A stretch of 33,451 bases of DNA from Parasutterella muris (GTDB taxonomy: Bacteria > Pseudomonadota > Gammaproteobacteria > Burkholderiales > Burkholderiaceae_F), in the NCBI RefSeq assembly GCF_009767915.1, contig NZ_WSRP01000030.1:1-33451 (forward strand). Reading direction: 5' to 3'. This document shows, in pieces, positions 9,041 to 18,799 of this stretch. How positions within the stretch are numbered: position 1 is the stretch's first letter; the number at the start of each line of letters is the position of its first letter. Position numbers and translations under genes: made by a program. The notes beneath the pieces were generated by a model. That model saw only the letters and a list, made by a program, of their open reading frames with translations. It had not been told where the DNA came from and made no database searches.

Positions 9041-10294
9041 GTGCAAAAACTAGTTATCACCGGCGGAAAACCGCTGCGCGGGGAAATCAGAGCCTCCGGC
9101 GCAAAGAATGCGGCGCTTCCTTTGCTCGCCGCATCGCTTTTAACGGAAGAGCCGATGGTTTTCCATAATCTTCCGGATTTGGCCGATGTCAGAACCATGC
9201 TCAGACTTTTGGAAGATCTGGGCTGCAAAGTGACGCGCTCGGACCACGCGGTTACGATCGAAGCGTCGAACATTACATCCACTGAAGCTTCATACGATCT
9301 GGTGAAGACCATGCGGGCATCTATTCTTGTGCTCTGCCCGCTTGTCGCGCGCTTTGGCAAGGCCAAGGTATCGCTGCCCGGCGGCTGCTCGATCGGCGCA
9401 AGACCGGTTGATCAGCACATCAAAGGCCTGAAAGCGCTTGGAACCGAGGTGACTATTGACCACGGCTATGTCAGCGCCTCGGCCGACAAGCTTAAAGGCA
9501 CTCTTATCGTGACCGATATGGTGACGGTGACCGGAACGGAAAACCTGATGATGGCCGCGGTGCTCGCCGAAGGTACAACGGTACTGGAAAACGCGGCACG
9601 TGAGCCGGAAGTGGTCGACCTGGCCGACTGTCTGAACGCCATGGGCGCAAAGATTCAGGGCGCGGGCACCGATCGAATCATTATTGAAGGCGTTGAGAAG
9701 CTGCACGGCACGACGCATACGGTCATGAGCGACCGCATTGAAGTCGGAAGCTTCCTGGTTGCCGCGGTCGCCACCGGCGGAAAAGCCCGTGTGACGCACT
9801 GCAATCCGAGAGATCTTGCCGTGGTCATCGACAAACTGAGAGAGTCGGGCGCCGAAGTTACTTTCGGGGACGATTGGATTGAAGCGGGCGCCGGAAAAAC
9901 TCTGAAAGCGGTTGATATTCGTACTGCGCCGTATCCGGCTTTTCCGACTGATATGCAGGCGCAGTTTATGGCGCTTGACACCATCGCTGAAGGGGCCGCC
10001 CGTGTGGACGAAACCATTTTTGAGAATCGATTCATGCATGTGCCCGAGCTGCAGAGACTCGGTGCCGACATAACAATTGACGGACACACCGCGACGGTTC
10101 GTGGCGTATCCAGACTTTCCGGGGCGCCCCTTATGGCGACGGATCTGCGCGCGAGCGCGGCGTTAGTCATCGCGGCGCTTGCCGCAGACGGAGAATCCAC
10201 CGTCGATCGAATTTACCATCTGGACCGCGGATACGAAAAGATGGAGGAAAAGCTCAGAGCGCTCGGAGCTGATATCAAGAGAGTCAAAGAATGA
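9041..10294 (+). CDS. murA: MurA, UDP-N-acetylglucosamine 1-carboxyvinyltransferase
   Basis: This cytoplasmic enzyme transfers enolpyruvate from PEP to UDP-GlcNAc, the first committed step of peptidoglycan synthesis. The chosen start is GTG at 9041, preceded by GGAG at about 9030. It gives 417 residues beginning with [19 protein letters not shown], which matches the family N-terminus and length (about 419). A TTG further upstream (8924) would add 39 residues unlike MurA and is rejected. KNAALP contains the substrate-binding K and N near residue 22. The loop [14 protein letters not shown] carries the catalytic Cys, C116, so a fosfomycin-sensitive type of active site is expected. The stop overlaps hisG by four bases (ATGA), placing murA at the head of the his run, as in many Burkholderiales. 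Confidence 0.96.
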   Translation: MQKLVITGGKPLRGEIRASGAKNAALPLLAASLLTEEPMVFHNLPDLADVRTMLRLLEDLGCKVTRSDHAVTIEASNITSTEASYDLVKTMRASILVLCPLVARFGKAKVSLPGGCSIGARPVDQHIKGLKALGTEVTIDHGYVSASADKLKGTLIVTDMVTVTGTENLMMAAVLAEGTTVLENAAREPEVVDLADCLNAMGAKIQGAGTDRIIIEGVEKLHGTTHTVMSDRIEVGSFLVAAVATGGKARVTHCNPRDLAVVIDKLRESGAEVTFGDDWIEAGAGKTLKAVDIRTAPYPAFPTDMQAQFMALDTIAEGAARVDETIFENRFMHVPELQRLGADITIDGHTATVRGVSRLSGAPLMATDLRASAALVIAALAADGESTVDRIYHLDRGYEKMEEKLRALGADIKRVKE

Positions 10295-10929
10295 TTACGC
10301 TCGCACTATCTAAAGGAAGAATTTTTACGGAAACGCTGCCCTTTTTGGCGGCGGCCGGCATCTACCCTCTGGAAGACCCGGAAACTTCCCGCAAACTGAT
10401 TATTGGAACCAATAACCCGGATCTGCGCATCGTGGTTGTCCGCGCAAGCGACGTGCCGACTTACGTGCAGTACGGCGCGGCGGACATGGGTGTCGCGGGA
10501 AAGGATTCACTGTATGAACACGGCGGCTCCGGACTTTATATTCCGCTCGATCTGAATATCGCGAAATGCCGCATGTGCGTTGCCTGTCCCCGCGATTTTG
10601 ATTACCGAAGCAAGGTCAGACGCGGAGCGCGCCTCAGAATTGCGACGAAGTATATGAAGTATTCGCGTGACTACTACGCGCGAATCGGCGTTCATGTGGA
10701 TTTGATCAAGCTGTACGGCTCGATGGAGCTTGCGCCGATCGCGGGTCTTTCCGACGCGATTGTTGATTTGGTCAGCACCGGCGCGACGCTCAAAGCGAAT
10801 GATTTGGTGGAAGTGGAAACAATCGATCACGTGTCTTCTCGACTGATTGTCGGACAGACGGCAATGAAATTAAAGCGGCAGGAGATTTTGCCGCTGATTG
10901 AAATTTTCGAAAAAACGGTGAAAAAATGA
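10291..10929 (+). CDS. hisG: HisG, ATP phosphoribosyltransferase catalytic subunit (short form)
   Basis: This enzyme catalyses the first step of histidine synthesis, joining ATP and PRPP. At 212 residues it is the short form: it ends after the catalytic domain and lacks the C-terminal regulatory domain of the roughly 300-residue enterobacterial enzyme. Short HisG enzymes normally act in a complex with HisZ, a histidyl-tRNA-synthetase-like subunit. No hisZ is present in the window, so it is expected elsewhere. The N-terminus [10 protein letters not shown] and the PRPP-binding segment near [16 protein letters not shown] are typical. The gene overlaps both murA upstream and hisD downstream by ATGA junctions, which implies translational coupling. 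Confidence 0.95.
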   Translation: MITLALSKGRIFTETLPFLAAAGIYPLEDPETSRKLIIGTNNPDLRIVVVRASDVPTYVQYGAADMGVAGKDSLYEHGGSGLYIPLDLNIAKCRMCVACPRDFDYRSKVRRGARLRIATKYMKYSRDYYARIGVHVDLIKLYGSMELAPIAGLSDAIVDLVSTGATLKANDLVEVETIDHVSSRLIVGQTAMKLKRQEILPLIEIFEKTVKK

Positions 10930-12236
10930 TCATTAGAAGACTGAATACAAAGGATGCGGACTTCGCTGCGAAGTTCTCCGAACTGGTCGCTGTGGACTCC
11001 TCGGTTGATCCGGAGATTACGCGCAGAGCCGAGGCGATTGTCGAGGATGTGCGTAAAAGAGGCGACGAGGCGGTGCTTGAATACACCAATCGCTTCGATC
11101 ATATGGACGCCAAAAGCATGGAAGAGTTCCTTCTGACCGAAGAGGATCTTAAAAAAGCGCTCGAGACGCTTCCTGAAGATCAGAAACAGGCGCTTAAGAC
11201 CGCCGCTCAGCGAATTCGTTCTTTCCATGAGCATGAAATCGGTCAGAGCTGGTCGATCACCGAAAAAGACGGAACCAAGCTCGGTATTCGTTATATCCCG
11301 TTGGACTCTGTCGGTCTGTACGTCCCGGGCGGTAAGGCCGCTTACCCGTCTTCCGTTCTGATGAACGCTATGCCGGCTCACGTGGCCGGTGTCGGCAGAA
11401 TCGTGATGGTGGTTCCGACTCCGGGCGGCAAACCCAATCAGCTGGTTTTGGCTGCTGCTGCGCTTGCCGGCGTTAAGGAGTGCTACACCATCGGCGGAGC
11501 TCAGGCGGTCGCCGCAATGGCCTACGGTACTAAAACGATTCCTGCGGTTGATAAGATTGTCGGACCGGGCAACGCCTATGTCGCTGCTGCCAAACGTTAT
11601 GTGTTCGGTACGGTCGGCATCGATATGATCGCGGGCCCCTCTGAAATTCTCGTGATTTGCGACGGTAAGACCAACCCCGACTGGATTGCGATGGATCTGT
11701 TCAGTCAGGCCGAGCATGACGAGCTGGCTCAGGCGATTCTGCTCACGCCGGACGCCGAATTTGCCGACAAGGTGGAAGAGTCTATTAAACGTCAGCTTCC
11801 GAATATGAGCCGTAAGGAAATCATTGAAGCCAGCCTGAAGAATCGCGGCGCCATCATTGTGACGGACTCTATTGATGAGGCCTGCCGTGTCGCCGATACG
11901 ATTGCTCCGGAGCATCTTGAGCTTTCCGTCGAAGAACCGGAAAAATACGCCGACAAGATTCACCACGCCGGCGCGCTCTTCCTTGGCGCCTACACCTGTG
12001 AAGCGCTCGGCGACTACTGTGCCGGCCCGAACCATGTTCTGCCGACATCAAGAACCGCCCGTTATTCTTCCCCGCTTGGTGTTTGGGATTTCCAGAAGCG
12101 CATGAGCGTGCTTCAGGTCAGCAAAGAGGGCGCGGAAAAACTTGGTCATGTTGCCGACGTTCTGGCCCGCGGCGAATTCCTCACAGCGCACTCTGCAAGC
12201 TCGATGTACCGCGTCAGCGAACTTGAAAAGAAATAG
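10926..12236 (+). CDS. hisD: HisD, histidinol dehydrogenase
   Basis: This 436-residue zinc enzyme oxidises histidinol to histidine in two NAD-dependent steps at the end of the pathway. Typical family segments are visible: [18 protein letters not shown], the glycine-rich [22 protein letters not shown], the zinc-site SQAEHDE and the catalytic IAPEHLEL. Length is typical (about 430-440). It overlaps hisG by four bases. The gene directly downstream is hisB after only 8 bases. In many relatives hisC, the aminotransferase, sits in this gap; here it is absent. Confidence 0.97.
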   Translation: MIIRRLNTKDADFAAKFSELVAVDSSVDPEITRRAEAIVEDVRKRGDEAVLEYTNRFDHMDAKSMEEFLLTEEDLKKALETLPEDQKQALKTAAQRIRSFHEHEIGQSWSITEKDGTKLGIRYIPLDSVGLYVPGGKAAYPSSVLMNAMPAHVAGVGRIVMVVPTPGGKPNQLVLAAAALAGVKECYTIGGAQAVAAMAYGTKTIPAVDKIVGPGNAYVAAAKRYVFGTVGIDMIAGPSEILVICDGKTNPDWIAMDLFSQAEHDELAQAILLTPDAEFADKVEESIKRQLPNMSRKEIIEASLKNRGAIIVTDSIDEACRVADTIAPEHLELSVEEPEKYADKIHHAGALFLGAYTCEALGDYCAGPNHVLPTSRTARYSSPLGVWDFQKRMSVLQVSKEGAEKLGHVADVLARGEFLTAHSASSMYRVSELEKK

Positions 12237-12244
12237 GACGGATT

Positions 12245-12835
12245 ATGAACAGAGCAGCCGAGGTTGAACGCAGGACAGCGGAAACCGAAATTATTGTGAA
12301 GATGGACCTGGATGGCTCCGGACAGGCCGACATCCACACCGGTATCGGTTTTTTTGATCATATGCTCCATCAGATCGCCCGTCACGGCATGATCGATTTG
12401 TACGTCAAGTGCGAAGGCGATCTGTGGATTGACGGTCACCACTCGATTGAAGATATCGGCATCGCGATGGGCCAGTGTCTTGCTCAGGCGATCGGCAATA
12501 AAGTCGGCATCACGCGCTTCGGCCAAAGCTGTGTGCCCCTTGATGAGGCGCTTTCCCGCGTCGTTATGGATTTCTCGGGACGTCCCTATTTGGTCTGGAA
12601 CGTGGACTTTACCGCTCCGATGATCGGAGAGATGGATACGCAGCTGCCGCGTGAATTTTTCTTTGCGCTCGTCAACAACGCGAAGATTACGCTGCACATT
12701 GACAACCTGCGGGGCGTGAACGCGCACCATCAGTGTGAGTCCGTCTTTAAAGCTTTCGGACGCGCGCTGCGTACTGCCGCTGCCCCGGACGAACGAGCAA
12801 TGGGCCGTGTTCCCTCGACGAAAGGCGTTTTATGA
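12245..12835 (+). CDS. hisB: HisB, imidazoleglycerol-phosphate dehydratase (monofunctional)
   Basis: This 196-residue manganese enzyme dehydrates imidazoleglycerol phosphate. The metal-binding motifs [13 protein letters not shown] and [15 protein letters not shown], and the distal [16 protein letters not shown], are all present. It lacks the N-terminal histidinol-phosphatase domain found in enterobacterial HisB, so a separate phosphatase must exist elsewhere in the genome. Its stop overlaps the hisH start by four bases (ATGA at 12832-12835). Confidence 0.97.
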   Translation: MNRAAEVERRTAETEIIVKMDLDGSGQADIHTGIGFFDHMLHQIARHGMIDLYVKCEGDLWIDGHHSIEDIGIAMGQCLAQAIGNKVGITRFGQSCVPLDEALSRVVMDFSGRPYLVWNVDFTAPMIGEMDTQLPREFFFALVNNAKITLHIDNLRGVNAHHQCESVFKAFGRALRTAAAPDERAMGRVPSTKGVL

Positions 12836-13470
12836 GAATAGCGATTGTTGATTATGGTTCAGGAAATCTGCGCAGCGTCAGCAAGGTGGTCGAAAAAGTT
12901 GCGCCGCTTGGCACCACGATTGAAGTGACTGCGCTGCCTGAGAATGTGATGAAGGCCGACCGCGTGATTTTCCCGGGCCAGGGCGCGATGCCCGACTGCA
13001 TTGCGAATCTTCGCCGCACCGGTCTTGAAGAAGCGGTTCGCGATGCTGTAAAAAACAAACCTTTCTTTGCGGTCTGCATCGGAGAGCAGATGCTCTTCAC
13101 GCACAGCGAGGAAGGCGATGTCGGCGGTTTGGACATTTTCAAAGGAAACGTGGTTCGTTTTCCTTCTAATCAAACCGACCTGAGCGGAGCTCGTCTTAAA
13201 GTTCCGCAGATGGGATGGAACCGAGTTTCTCAGAGAATACCGCACCGCATGTGGAACGGCATTAGTGACGGCGCTTGGTTTTATTTCGTCCACAGCTATT
13301 ATGTAGTACCCGAAGATCCGAGTCTGATCGCGGGCGTTACTTTCTACGGAAAAGAGGTCACTGTTGCGGTGGCTAAGGACAATGTGTTTGCCACACAGTT
13401 CCACCCGGAGAAAAGCGCCGCGGCCGGTCTCGCTCTTTATGCAAATTTCCTGACTTGGAATCCTGACTAA
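12832..13470 (+). CDS. hisH: HisH, glutaminase subunit of imidazole glycerol phosphate synthase
   Basis: This 212-residue class-I glutamine amidotransferase supplies ammonia to HisF. The nucleophile is C82 in [10 protein letters not shown], and the remaining triad is H191 and E193 in QFHPEKS. The nucleophile elbow reads CIGEQ rather than the more common CxGMQ, a small substitution next to the active site. The N-terminal [14 protein letters not shown] is typical of the family. It partners HisF, encoded two genes downstream with hisA between, the usual order. Confidence 0.96.
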   Translation: MRIAIVDYGSGNLRSVSKVVEKVAPLGTTIEVTALPENVMKADRVIFPGQGAMPDCIANLRRTGLEEAVRDAVKNKPFFAVCIGEQMLFTHSEEGDVGGLDIFKGNVVRFPSNQTDLSGARLKVPQMGWNRVSQRIPHRMWNGISDGAWFYFVHSYYVVPEDPSLIAGVTFYGKEVTVAVAKDNVFATQFHPEKSAAAGLALYANFLTWNPD

Positions 13471-13487
13471 ATCTTGAAAGAAATACC

Positions 13488-14240
13488 ATGTTATTAATTC
13501 CCGCAATTGATATTAAAGGCGGCCAGTGTGTTCGTCTTCGCCAGGGTGACCTGACTTCCAATATCACCGTGTTTAACACCGACCCGGTCGCACAGGCCAA
13601 GCACTGGGTTGATCTTGGCGCGCAGCGGCTTCACTTGGTGGACTTGGATGCCGCTAAGAGCGGCAAACCGGTTAATCTTGCCGTGATCAAGAAAATCATT
13701 TCCGAATTCTCCGACGATGTGGAGATCGAGATCGGCGGCGGCATGCGTACGCTTGAGAGAGTTGAGCAGGTACTGGATTTCGGTGCCGACTATGTCGTTA
13801 TCGGCACAGCCGCGGTTAAAGCGCCGGGTTTCCTTCATGACGTCTGCTGCCAGTTTGGCGGCAGCGTCATTGTTTCCCTGGACGCTAAGGACGGCATGGT
13901 CATGACGGACGGCTGGACAAAGACTACCGGTCACAGCGCAGTGGATCTTGCCCAGAGATTCGAGGGCTACGGCGTTGACGCGATTCTCTATACCGACATC
14001 AGCCGTGACGGCATGCTGACCGGCTGCAACGTTGATGCGACAGCCGATCTTGCGCGTCATCTTTCGATCCCCGTGATCGCCTCCGGCGGTATTCGTGATT
14101 TGGAAGATATTCGCAAACTTCTTGCGGTTGAGGACGACGGCGTCACGATGGCGATTCTCGGCCGTTCACTTTATGAAGGAACTTTGGACTTTACAGAGGC
14201 GCTCAAGCTTGTTGAAGAGTCTGAAGGCTCTGAGGACTAA
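13488..14240 (+). CDS. hisA: HisA, ProFAR isomerase
   Basis: This 250-residue (beta/alpha)8-barrel enzyme performs the Amadori rearrangement of ProFAR to PRFAR. The catalytic acid/base aspartates are D8 in [10 protein letters not shown] and D132 in VSLDAKDG. The phosphate-binding half-barrel segments GGGMRTLE and [10 protein letters not shown] are clear. It starts 17 bases after hisH and ends 5 bases before hisF, with which it shares the same fold. Confidence 0.97.
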   Translation: MLLIPAIDIKGGQCVRLRQGDLTSNITVFNTDPVAQAKHWVDLGAQRLHLVDLDAAKSGKPVNLAVIKKIISEFSDDVEIEIGGGMRTLERVEQVLDFGADYVVIGTAAVKAPGFLHDVCCQFGGSVIVSLDAKDGMVMTDGWTKTTGHSAVDLAQRFEGYGVDAILYTDISRDGMLTGCNVDATADLARHLSIPVIASGGIRDLEDIRKLLAVEDDGVTMAILGRSLYEGTLDFTEALKLVEESEGSED

Positions 14241-14245
14241 CAGTT

Positions 14246-15007
14246 ATGCTCGCGAAGCGAATCATTCCGTGTCTGGATGTGACCGGCGGCCGTGTTGTTA
14301 AGGGAACTAATTTTGTTGATCTTCGCGATGCGGGAGATCCGGTGGAAATCGCGCGCCGTTATGATGAACAGGGCGCAGATGAACTGACCTTTCTGGACAT
14401 TACCGCCACATCCGACGAACGCGATTTAATTCTTAAAGTGATTGAAGACGTGGCCGCCCAAGTCTTCATTCCGCTGACGGTCGGCGGAGGCGTGCGTAAG
14501 GTTTCCGACGTGCGCCGCTTGTTAAACAGCGGAGCCGACAAGGTTTCGATTAACTCCGCGGGCGTCAACAATCCCGATCTCATTGGGGAGTGTTCCGCGA
14601 CCTACGGCAGTCAGGCGATTGTGGTCGCGATCGACGCGAAAGCCCGAGGAGACGGAACGTGGGAAGTCTACACTCGGGGCGGACGCACGCCGACCGGGAT
14701 TGACGCGGTCGAGTGGGCAAAGAAAGTGCAGGCGCTTGGCGCCGGTGAAATTCTTTTAACCAGCATGGACGGCGACGGGACAAAGCAGGGCTTTGATCTT
14801 GCGCTGACGCGCGCGGTCAGCGACTCAGTGACTATTCCGGTTATTGCTTCAGGCGGCGTCGGCAATCTGCAGCACTTGGTGGACGGCATTGTGCAGGGAC
14901 ACGCGGACGCGGTGCTCGCGGCTTCCATTTTCCATTTCGGCGAATATACCATTGAGCAGGCCAAGCGCTATATGCAGGCGCAGGGCATTACCGTGAGGCT
15001 GGATTAA
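14246..15007 (+). CDS. hisF: HisF, cyclase subunit of imidazole glycerol phosphate synthase
   Basis: This 253-residue barrel enzyme uses ammonia from HisH to convert PRFAR to imidazoleglycerol phosphate and AICAR. Catalytic aspartates are D11 ([11 protein letters not shown]) and D130 ([10 protein letters not shown]). Phosphate-binding segments GGGVRKVSD and [11 protein letters not shown] are present. Length is typical (about 255). It sits between hisA and hisI; hisI begins two bases after its stop. Confidence 0.97.
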   Translation: MLAKRIIPCLDVTGGRVVKGTNFVDLRDAGDPVEIARRYDEQGADELTFLDITATSDERDLILKVIEDVAAQVFIPLTVGGGVRKVSDVRRLLNSGADKVSINSAGVNNPDLIGECSATYGSQAIVVAIDAKARGDGTWEVYTRGGRTPTGIDAVEWAKKVQALGAGEILLTSMDGDGTKQGFDLALTRAVSDSVTIPVIASGGVGNLQHLVDGIVQGHADAVLAASIFHFGEYTIEQAKRYMQAQGITVRLD

Positions 15008-15009
15008 AG

Positions 15010-15396
15010 ATGAGCATTGCCGACAGTGTTAAGTTCAACGATGCCGGGCTGGTGCCTGTCATCGCTCAGGACGCAGAGGACGGGACGGTGCTCATGCTGG
15101 CCTGGGCCAATCGCGAGGCGCTTGAAGAGACCGCGCAGACCGGATACGGAACGTATTTTTCCCGCTCCCGCTCTCGTCTTTGGCGCAAAGGCGAAGAGAG
15201 CGGAAACCGTCAGAAGATTGTTCAGATTCTGCTTGACTGCGACGCAGACGCCGTGATTTACCGTGTTGAGCAAATCGGTGGTATTGCCTGCCATACGGGT
15301 CACCGAAGCTGTTTTTACCGAACCTGGGAAGCGGACAGCTGGAAAGAGAACTCCGACGTGATTCGCAGCGCCGAAGAGATGTACGGTAAGAAATAA
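15010..15396 (+). CDS. hisI: HisI, phosphoribosyl-AMP cyclohydrolase
   Basis: This 128-residue zinc hydrolase opens the adenine ring of PR-AMP. The metal-binding motifs are visible as [13 protein letters not shown] and [11 protein letters not shown]. It is encoded separately from HisE, as in most betaproteobacteria, whereas enterobacteria fuse the two. Ten bases separate it from hisE. The ATG at 15010 follows GGATTAAAG, which is only a weak ribosome site, so translational coupling to hisF is likely. Confidence 0.95.
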   Translation: MSIADSVKFNDAGLVPVIAQDAEDGTVLMLAWANREALEETAQTGYGTYFSRSRSRLWRKGEESGNRQKIVQILLDCDADAVIYRVEQIGGIACHTGHRSCFYRTWEADSWKENSDVIRSAEEMYGKK

Positions 15397-15406
15397 GGAA
15401 TACAAG

Positions 15407-15733
15407 ATGGAAAGAGTTGCAGTACTGAGCGATGTTGCCGATGTGATTGACAGCCGCAAAGGCGGAGATCCGAAGACCTCCTATGTCGCCAAATTATTTT
15501 CCAAAGCTCCGGACGGAGCGCTGAAAAAAGTCGGGGAGGAAGCTGCCGAAGTGATTATGGCCGCCAAAGACGGAGATCGGGATCACCTGATCTACGAGAC
15601 GGCGGACTTATGGTTTCACTGCATGGTCGTGCTTTCTCAGGCCGGTATTCGTCCGGAAGAAGTGCTTGCCGAACTGGCTCGGCGCGAGGGCACTTCCGGC
15701 CTTGTTGAAAAGGCAAATCGTAAAGAATCGTGA
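15407..15733 (+). CDS. hisE: HisE, phosphoribosyl-ATP pyrophosphatase
   Basis: This 108-residue all-helical MazG-like enzyme hydrolyses PR-ATP to PR-AMP. The metal-binding EExxE-type helix is visible as [13 protein letters not shown], followed by the conserved [14 protein letters not shown]. Typical length is about 105-110. It is the last histidine gene of the run. The 92 bases to the next gene contain no strong terminator. Confidence 0.95.
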   Translation: MERVAVLSDVADVIDSRKGGDPKTSYVAKLFSKAPDGALKKVGEEAAEVIMAAKDGDRDHLIYETADLWFHCMVVLSQAGIRPEEVLAELARREGTSGLVEKANRKES

Positions 15734-15825
15734 AAAAAGAAGAAAAGCAGAGTGTTTCTAAGGGTTATCAAGGTTGAGCCGCTTTGATTTTTCTTGAACA
15801 ATAATAGAAGTTAACGGAGTAGTGT

Positions 15826-16170
15826 ATGCAAAAGGAAGATTGTCTTTTCTGCAAAATCGCCCGAGGAGAGATTCCCTCTCAGAAGGTTTATGAAGATGAT
15901 GACGTGGTAGCGTTCAAGGATATTCATCCTGCGGCTCCGGTTCATCTTTTAATTATTCCGAAACAGCATTTTGATTCTTTGGCGGTCATGGGCAAGTCAG
16001 AAGAGCCGCTTTTAGGTAAAATGCTGGCCTTAGCGCCTGTTCTGGCTAAAGAAGCCGGTGCAAATAATGGATTCCGCGTTGTCATCAACACCGGTCATGA
16101 CGGCGGTCAGGAAATAAATCACATTCACGTACATGTCTTGGGCGGCCCGCGCCCCTGGCAGAAACTCTAG
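15826..16170 (+). CDS. hinT: HinT-like HIT-family nucleotide hydrolase
   Basis: This 114-residue histidine-triad protein likely hydrolyses purine nucleoside phosphoramidates and aminoacyl-adenylates. The N-terminal DCLFCKIARGEIPSQKVYED and the triad NHIHVHVLGG (H99, H101, H103) are diagnostic. It is preceded by GGAG about 10 bases before the ATG. The order hisE-hinT-tatA is common in Burkholderiales. Its role in this operon is not clear from the sequence. Confidence 0.94.
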   Translation: MQKEDCLFCKIARGEIPSQKVYEDDDVVAFKDIHPAAPVHLLIIPKQHFDSLAVMGKSEEPLLGKMLALAPVLAKEAGANNGFRVVINTGHDGGQEINHIHVHVLGGPRPWQKL

Positions 16171-16179
16171 GAGTTAAAC

Positions 16180-16410
16180 ATGGGTTCCCTCTCTATTTGG
16201 CATTGGCTTGTTGTTCTGGTCATTGTTGTTCTGATTTTCGGTACGAGCAAGCTTAAGAACATGGGTAAAGACCTCGGCGGTGCGGTCAAAGGCTTCAAGG
16301 AAGGTATGAAAGAAGCTCAGGACGAACCGCAGAAACCGCAGCAGGTTGAACAGAAGGCTGATGCCGCTGCAGCTAAAGAGACTGCTCCTGCCGATCAGAA
16401 ACAGGCCTAA
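16180..16410 (+). CDS. tatA: TatA, twin-arginine translocase pore subunit
   Basis: This 76-residue protein forms the protein-conducting assembly of the Tat system, which exports folded proteins. It has one N-terminal membrane helix ([19 protein letters not shown]) with the FG hinge, then an amphipathic helix ([20 protein letters not shown]) and a short acidic-polar tail. The ATG follows AGGAGT by a few bases. It is the first gene of tatABC, 9 bases after hinT. Confidence 0.95.
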   Translation: MGSLSIWHWLVVLVIVVLIFGTSKLKNMGKDLGGAVKGFKEGMKEAQDEPQKPQQVEQKADAAAAKETAPADQKQA

Positions 16411-16425
16411 TGGGATTGAGCGCTT

Positions 16426-17247
16426 ATGCTTGATTTCAGTATGGGGGAAATCGGGCTGATTGCGGCTGTTGCTTTAGTCGTACTCGGTCCCGATAAGCTT
16501 CCTCAGGTAGCAAAAACCGCTGGCACACTGATGGGGCGTGCTCAGCGTTTTGTTTCACAGGTAAAGAACGACATCGATAAAGAGGTCGAGCTTTCCGAGC
16601 TGAAAAAAATTCAGGAAGACGCCCGCAAGATGGCGGCAGATCTTCAATCTAATCTGAAGAACACGACAGATCAGATTGAAAAGCAGGTCAAAGAAGTATC
16701 CGACTCTGTGAACAATGCAGGTCAGGATCTTAAGTCGCAGGTGGATTCCGCAACCAAAGACATTAAAGACAGCTGGATGGACTCCACGTCTCCCAAGGCA
16801 GAACTCTCGATGGAAAACATTATTGAGCAGAAGCCCGAAGAGGCTGTAAAGCCTGCAGAAGTCGGAGATTGGGGCGATCTGGATCGTCAGATCGATACTT
16901 CTTCGCTTGAGAGCGCGTTCAATTGGCATGAAACCGGAATCGAGCAGACTCAGGCCGTGCCTCAGGAGCTGCAGGGTCCTGCGCCGAAGGCGGAAGATAT
17001 CCAGCCCGTGGCCGCCGCTCAGCCGTCGGAAGATGCGCTTGCCGAACTGAGACGCGAGCTTGCGGATCTGAAGAAACAAATTTCCGCTCGTGCGTCTTTT
17101 GCTCCGGCTCAGCGTGTCAGACGCGGTTATTCCCGTGTTGAATCAGAACCGCGCCGCAGGACTCATCCGCGTCTTAACCCCAGAATTCATACGGCCGGAC
17201 GTTTCGCTCCGAACAGCCACACTAATAGAACTCGCATTTCGTCATGA
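16426..17247 (+). CDS. tatB: TatB, twin-arginine translocase receptor subunit (long form)
   Basis: This Tat receptor component works with TatC to bind twin-arginine signals. The N-terminus (MGEIGLIAAVALVVLGPDKLP) with the E and the LGP hinge is typical TatB. At 273 residues it is longer than the common 140-180. Residues about 40-110 are a charged, likely coiled segment. A Pro/Gln/Glu-rich linker follows, then an arginine-rich tail from about residue 223 (RVRRGYSRVESEPRRR and onward). The tail's role is unknown. Its stop overlaps tatC by four bases. Confidence 0.92.
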   Translation: MLDFSMGEIGLIAAVALVVLGPDKLPQVAKTAGTLMGRAQRFVSQVKNDIDKEVELSELKKIQEDARKMAADLQSNLKNTTDQIEKQVKEVSDSVNNAGQDLKSQVDSATKDIKDSWMDSTSPKAELSMENIIEQKPEEAVKPAEVGDWGDLDRQIDTSSLESAFNWHETGIEQTQAVPQELQGPAPKAEDIQPVAAAQPSEDALAELRRELADLKKQISARASFAPAQRVRRGYSRVESEPRRRTHPRLNPRIHTAGRFAPNSHTNRTRISS

Positions 17248-18029
17248 GTGATAAGGATTTAGCTGAACTGCCGGACGGTCCGGAGGACGACAAAGAGCAG
17301 ACACTTGTCGCCCATTTGGTAGAACTTCGTTCCCGCCTAGTGCGCATGGCGATTGCTATTCTGCTGGTTTTCGCATGTCTGTCGCCCTTTATGAAGCAGA
17401 TTTTTGACTATTTGAGCAAACCGCTCATGGTCGCGCTGCCTCAGGGCGCCAAACTTCTGGCAACGGGCGTTATTGCGCCGTTCATGGTCCCGCTGAAGGT
17501 CACGCTTTTCGTCGCCTTTGTTATCGCGCTTCCCTACGTGCTTTGGCAACTGTGGGGATTTGTGGCGCCGGGGCTTTACAGAAAAGAAAAGAAACTTGCC
17601 GCGCCGATTATTATTTCGAGCCTGGTCATGTTCTTCCTTGGAATGGCTTATTGCTATTTCATTGTTTTCCGTATGGTCTTCCAGTTCATCGCTGGCTTCT
17701 CTCCGAACTCGGTGAACTTCGCGCCGGATATTGATTCTTATTTCAGTTTCGTTTTAGCGCTGTTCCTGGCTTTCGGCGTTACCTTTGAGGTTCCGATTGT
17801 GGTGGTTGTGCTCAATCGTATGGGCATCACTTCGATTGATAAGCTCAAGAAGGCTCGCCCCTATATGGTGGTCGGCGCGTTTGTTATCGCCGCGATTTTC
17901 ACGCCGCCGGATGTTCTGTCGCAGATGCTTCTGGCGCTGCCGCTGGTGATTCTTTACCAAGTCGGTATATGGCTGTGTGCCATCTTCGGTAAACCGAAGA
18001 GTGAAGAAGATAACGAAGAAACCGCATAA
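17244..18029 (+). CDS. tatC: TatC, twin-arginine translocase signal-recognition subunit
   Basis: This 261-residue inner-membrane protein with six predicted helices binds the RR signal peptide. Family segments are clear: the N-terminal HLVELRSRLVR motif, FVAPGLYRKEKK in the first cytoplasmic loop, and FGVTFEVPIVVVVLNRMGI with the conserved FxxEVP glutamate. The last helices and KARPYMVVGAFVIAAIFTPPD also match. The ATG overlaps the tatB stop (ATGA at 17244-17247). Confidence 0.97.
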   Translation: MSDKDLAELPDGPEDDKEQTLVAHLVELRSRLVRMAIAILLVFACLSPFMKQIFDYLSKPLMVALPQGAKLLATGVIAPFMVPLKVTLFVAFVIALPYVLWQLWGFVAPGLYRKEKKLAAPIIISSLVMFFLGMAYCYFIVFRMVFQFIAGFSPNSVNFAPDIDSYFSFVLALFLAFGVTFEVPIVVVVLNRMGITSIDKLKKARPYMVVGAFVIAAIFTPPDVLSQMLLALPLVILYQVGIWLCAIFGKPKSEEDNEETA

Positions 18030-18032
18030 ATC

Positions 18033-18063
18033 AAAAGGAGCAGGCTGTCGAGCTTGCTCTTTT
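18033..18063 (+). terminator. intrinsic terminator after tatC
   Basis: The inverted repeat AAAAGGAGCAGGC / GCTTGCTCTTTT has a six-base loop, one G-T pair and one bulged base. It has Ts on the right and As on the left, so it could act in both directions. It lies three bases after the tatC stop and closes the murA-his-hinT-tat run. Confidence 0.7.
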
Positions 18064-18080
18064 GAATTAATTGGATACGA

Positions 18081-18770
18081 ATGTCAAGCAAGAAAAACTT
18101 ACCGTTTACCCGTGAGGATCTTAAAAAAGCCGACGTAAAGCTTTTAAGAGACGGCCGTTGGGGAAACGCCTGCGTTTCTGTTGCAGAGGTCAACGGAGAG
18201 CGCTGGACAATCAAAGATTTTTCTAATCGGCACTGGCTGGTCAAAAACAGCTTTGCCAAGCTGGTCCTGTGGCGAGAGCTCAAGGCGATCAAAAAGCTGG
18301 CGGGTTTGGAAGGCGTTCCCAACAAAGCTTTTATGCTGGACGACTACACGCTTGCGGTACAGTACATCCCCGGAAGAGTGCTTGCCCGCGTGCCGGAAGA
18401 AGAAGTCACTGCTGAATATCTTGAGCAGTGCGAAGCGATTATCAATGCGATTCATCAGCGGGATTTGGTACACCTCGATACCCGCGGAACGAGCAATTGG
18501 GTCATGACGCCCGACGGGAAACCCGCTCTGATCGATTTTCAGGCGAGTGTGCACACCAACGGCCTGCCTAAAAAACTCCGTTCATTCATGGAAGACATGG
18601 ATATGGGCGGCGTGTACAAAAAATGGAAGAAATATCTGCCCAAAGAGATGGGCGAGTTTCGAGAAAAGGAAAACGAGCGAATTTCAAAGCTTCGCAAACT
18701 TTGGGTCCTCAAGGGATACATGGGCGTCAAAAAACGCCATGCCAAGCACGGCAAGCCGATTGACGACTAA
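18081..18770 (+). CDS. small protein-kinase-fold protein (RIO/lipopolysaccharide-kinase-like)
   Basis: This 229-residue protein has the hallmarks of a minimal kinase fold. The candidate ATP-binding lysine is K45 (RWTIKDFS). The catalytic loop is H131-L-D133-T-R-G-T-S-N139, and the metal-binding segment is I151-D152-F153-Q154, with DFQ in place of DFG. The C-terminal third is basic and helical and could bind membrane or nucleic acid. No membrane helix is seen. The arrangement resembles the bacterial RIO-like and WaaP/Kdo-kinase groups. The substrate cannot be read from the sequence. It stands 51 bases after tatC, beyond a terminator, and 29 bases before ettA. Confidence 0.75.
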   Translation: MSSKKNLPFTREDLKKADVKLLRDGRWGNACVSVAEVNGERWTIKDFSNRHWLVKNSFAKLVLWRELKAIKKLAGLEGVPNKAFMLDDYTLAVQYIPGRVLARVPEEEVTAEYLEQCEAIINAIHQRDLVHLDTRGTSNWVMTPDGKPALIDFQASVHTNGLPKKLRSFMEDMDMGGVYKKWKKYLPKEMGEFREKENERISKLRKLWVLKGYMGVKKRHAKHGKPIDD

Positions 18771-18799
18771 TCACGAATTACACAATTAACTTTTTAGAT

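Noticed and set aside
10827-12035. Long reverse-strand open frame of 402 codons
   Set aside because: It lies opposite hisD, whose family motifs and tight operon spacing are clear. Its composition is that of a codon-bias shadow.
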